NCBI GenBank assembly: GCA_036768485.1
Contig: JAVLUZ010000825.1
Location: 210,846-274,845, forward strand
Length of the DNA: 64,000 bases
From: Mermis nigrescens
Lineage: Eukaryota > Nematoda > Enoplea > Mermithida > Mermithidae
Direction of reading: 5' to 3'
How positions within the stretch are numbered: position 1 is the first letter of the stretch; each line of letters starts with the position of its first letter. Of this stretch, positions 59,777 through 64,000 are shown in pieces. The position numbers and the translations under genes are program-made. The notes beneath the pieces are model-generated. The model saw only the letters and a list, made by a program, of their open reading frames with translations, was not told the DNA's origin and ran no database searches.

Positions 59777-59934
59777 TGATGACGTCGACTTTTGACATCT
59801 TCGTCTAACATTTTGCTCAGATTTTCACTTTGAACAAAACATAGTCCTCATTGTTCGATTTTCGCGTGCAAGTTACATAAACAACATTTTGAGATGCACC
59901 CTTCGATTTTGCATGGAATATATTGCGGAATACA

Positions 59935-59940
59935 ATAAAT
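59935..59940 (+). terminator. Polyadenylation signal AATAAA
   Basis: The signal lies about 160 bases after the stop codon at 59776 on the same strand, a normal distance for a 3' UTR. The (TA)n tract begins only 20 bases later. Confidence 0.5.
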
Positions 59941-59957
59941 TTAGTTGCGCGTACACA

Positions 59958-63238
<3,281 letters not shown>

Positions 63239-64000
63239 CTAGCAAAGAAAAATGCTCCGATGGAACAAAAAAGATGAATATACTTGGAATTGTGGATTAT
63301 TATGGATGTAAAAGGAGGGGACTAGGAAAAATCTACCTAAAGTCGGAAAATCTGCTAAAAATCACACTTTCTCTAAGCAACGCAAAAAATCGATGTATAT
63401 TCTGCGGCCTCTAAAAAAGTGTCTTTTTTAAATAATGTTCGAAGTTTCAGATAAGAGTGTATAAACGAAATCTATCAAGGTTACTTTTTTAAATTGCTGG
63501 CACCTGATTGATAGAAAACTAAGAGGTATTGTATTTAAAGTTGTTTTGTTTTATGAGCATTATAGCAAGCAAAGCAGGAGCCGATTGATTAGTGCACACA
63601 GTCGTTTCGGGCATGCTAGTGTATCTACATTAAGTCTGTTTCAAGTCAACTTACGTGTTTCCTACTGTTTTTAACCAACCATGTCTTCAATTGTCTTCGA
63701 TGTTTGCTATTTCATTCAATTGGCTTGGAAGACTGTTAGTTTACTTAATATCATTTCCCATAGCTACTGCATAGCTAACGTGCTGCTGTTTCAATCATTG
63801 TTATGGTTGAATATTTATTTTAATCTGTTGGCCGCAGAATATACATCGATTTTTTGCGTTGCTTAGAGAAAGTGTGATTTTTAGCAGATTTTCCGACTTT
63901 AGGTAGATTTTTCCTAGTCCCCTCCTTTTACATCCATAATAATCCACAATTCCAAGTATATTCATCTTTTTTGTTCCATCGGAGCATTTTTCTTTGCTAG
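63239..64000 (+). mobile_element. Fold-back unit D with identical 171-bp inverted arms
   Basis: The left arm 63239-63409 starts CTAGCAAAGAAAAATGCTCC. The right arm 63830-64000 ends with its reverse complement at the last base of the window. Comparing base by base I find no difference over 171 positions. The loop is about 420 bp, with a 61-codon frame that shows no domain. Identical arms indicate recent insertion or gene conversion between the arms. The target duplication cannot be checked at the window edge. Confidence 0.9.

Overview
The window is AT-rich eukaryotic DNA from an invertebrate bilaterian animal. Genes are split by introns of 4 to 15 kb, spliceosomal borders are visible, and most of the sequence is degenerate repeats and small DNA transposons. 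The one gene I can name is a Hox gene. It is divergent enough that I do not assign a phylum.

Left third (about 3.7 to 20.9 kb, minus strand): a central-class Hox gene. It has a probable noncoding 5' exon (ending at 20545), a first coding exon with a PWM hexapeptide (16575-17167), an exon with homeodomain residues 1-47 (8408-8555), and a last exon with the end of helix 3 and the C-terminal tail (4159-4465). Exon phases agree, but the last acceptor is abnormal. No AG precedes the conserved position, and the nearest usable AG adds 12 bases in frame and loses Trp48.

Middle (21 to 42 kb): nested repeats. They include hAT-like non-autonomous elements with 8-bp target duplications, one with its empty site elsewhere in the window, a 17-bp minisatellite in two orientations, and short GC-rich MITE-like families. 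At 39.5-41.6 kb on the minus strand lies a decayed reading frame resembling the N-terminal part of a protein-primed family B DNA polymerase of Maverick/Polinton or related virus-like elements, cut by younger insertions.

Right third (42 to 60 kb, plus strand): four candidate exons of one unrecognised gene, at 42358-42492, 44360-44613, 48927-49079 and 59482-59776. Their phases fit (0/0, 0/2, 2/2, 2/stop). The last is relatively GC-rich, encodes an acidic/Ser-rich tail and is followed by AATAAA. Other orphan open stretches are listed at low confidence.

A recurrent composite repeat occurs four times (about 12.97-15.33, 30.48-32.18, 44.95-47.57 and 60.17-64.0 kb). Where complete it has a short palindromic head, a degenerate array rich in TGTAAAG/TTTACACT motifs, a spacer, and a terminal fold-back unit with about 170-bp inverted arms. 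In the last copy the two 171-bp arms read as identical. A (TA)n tract of about 213 bp abuts its head. I saw no tRNA, rRNA or CRISPR array.
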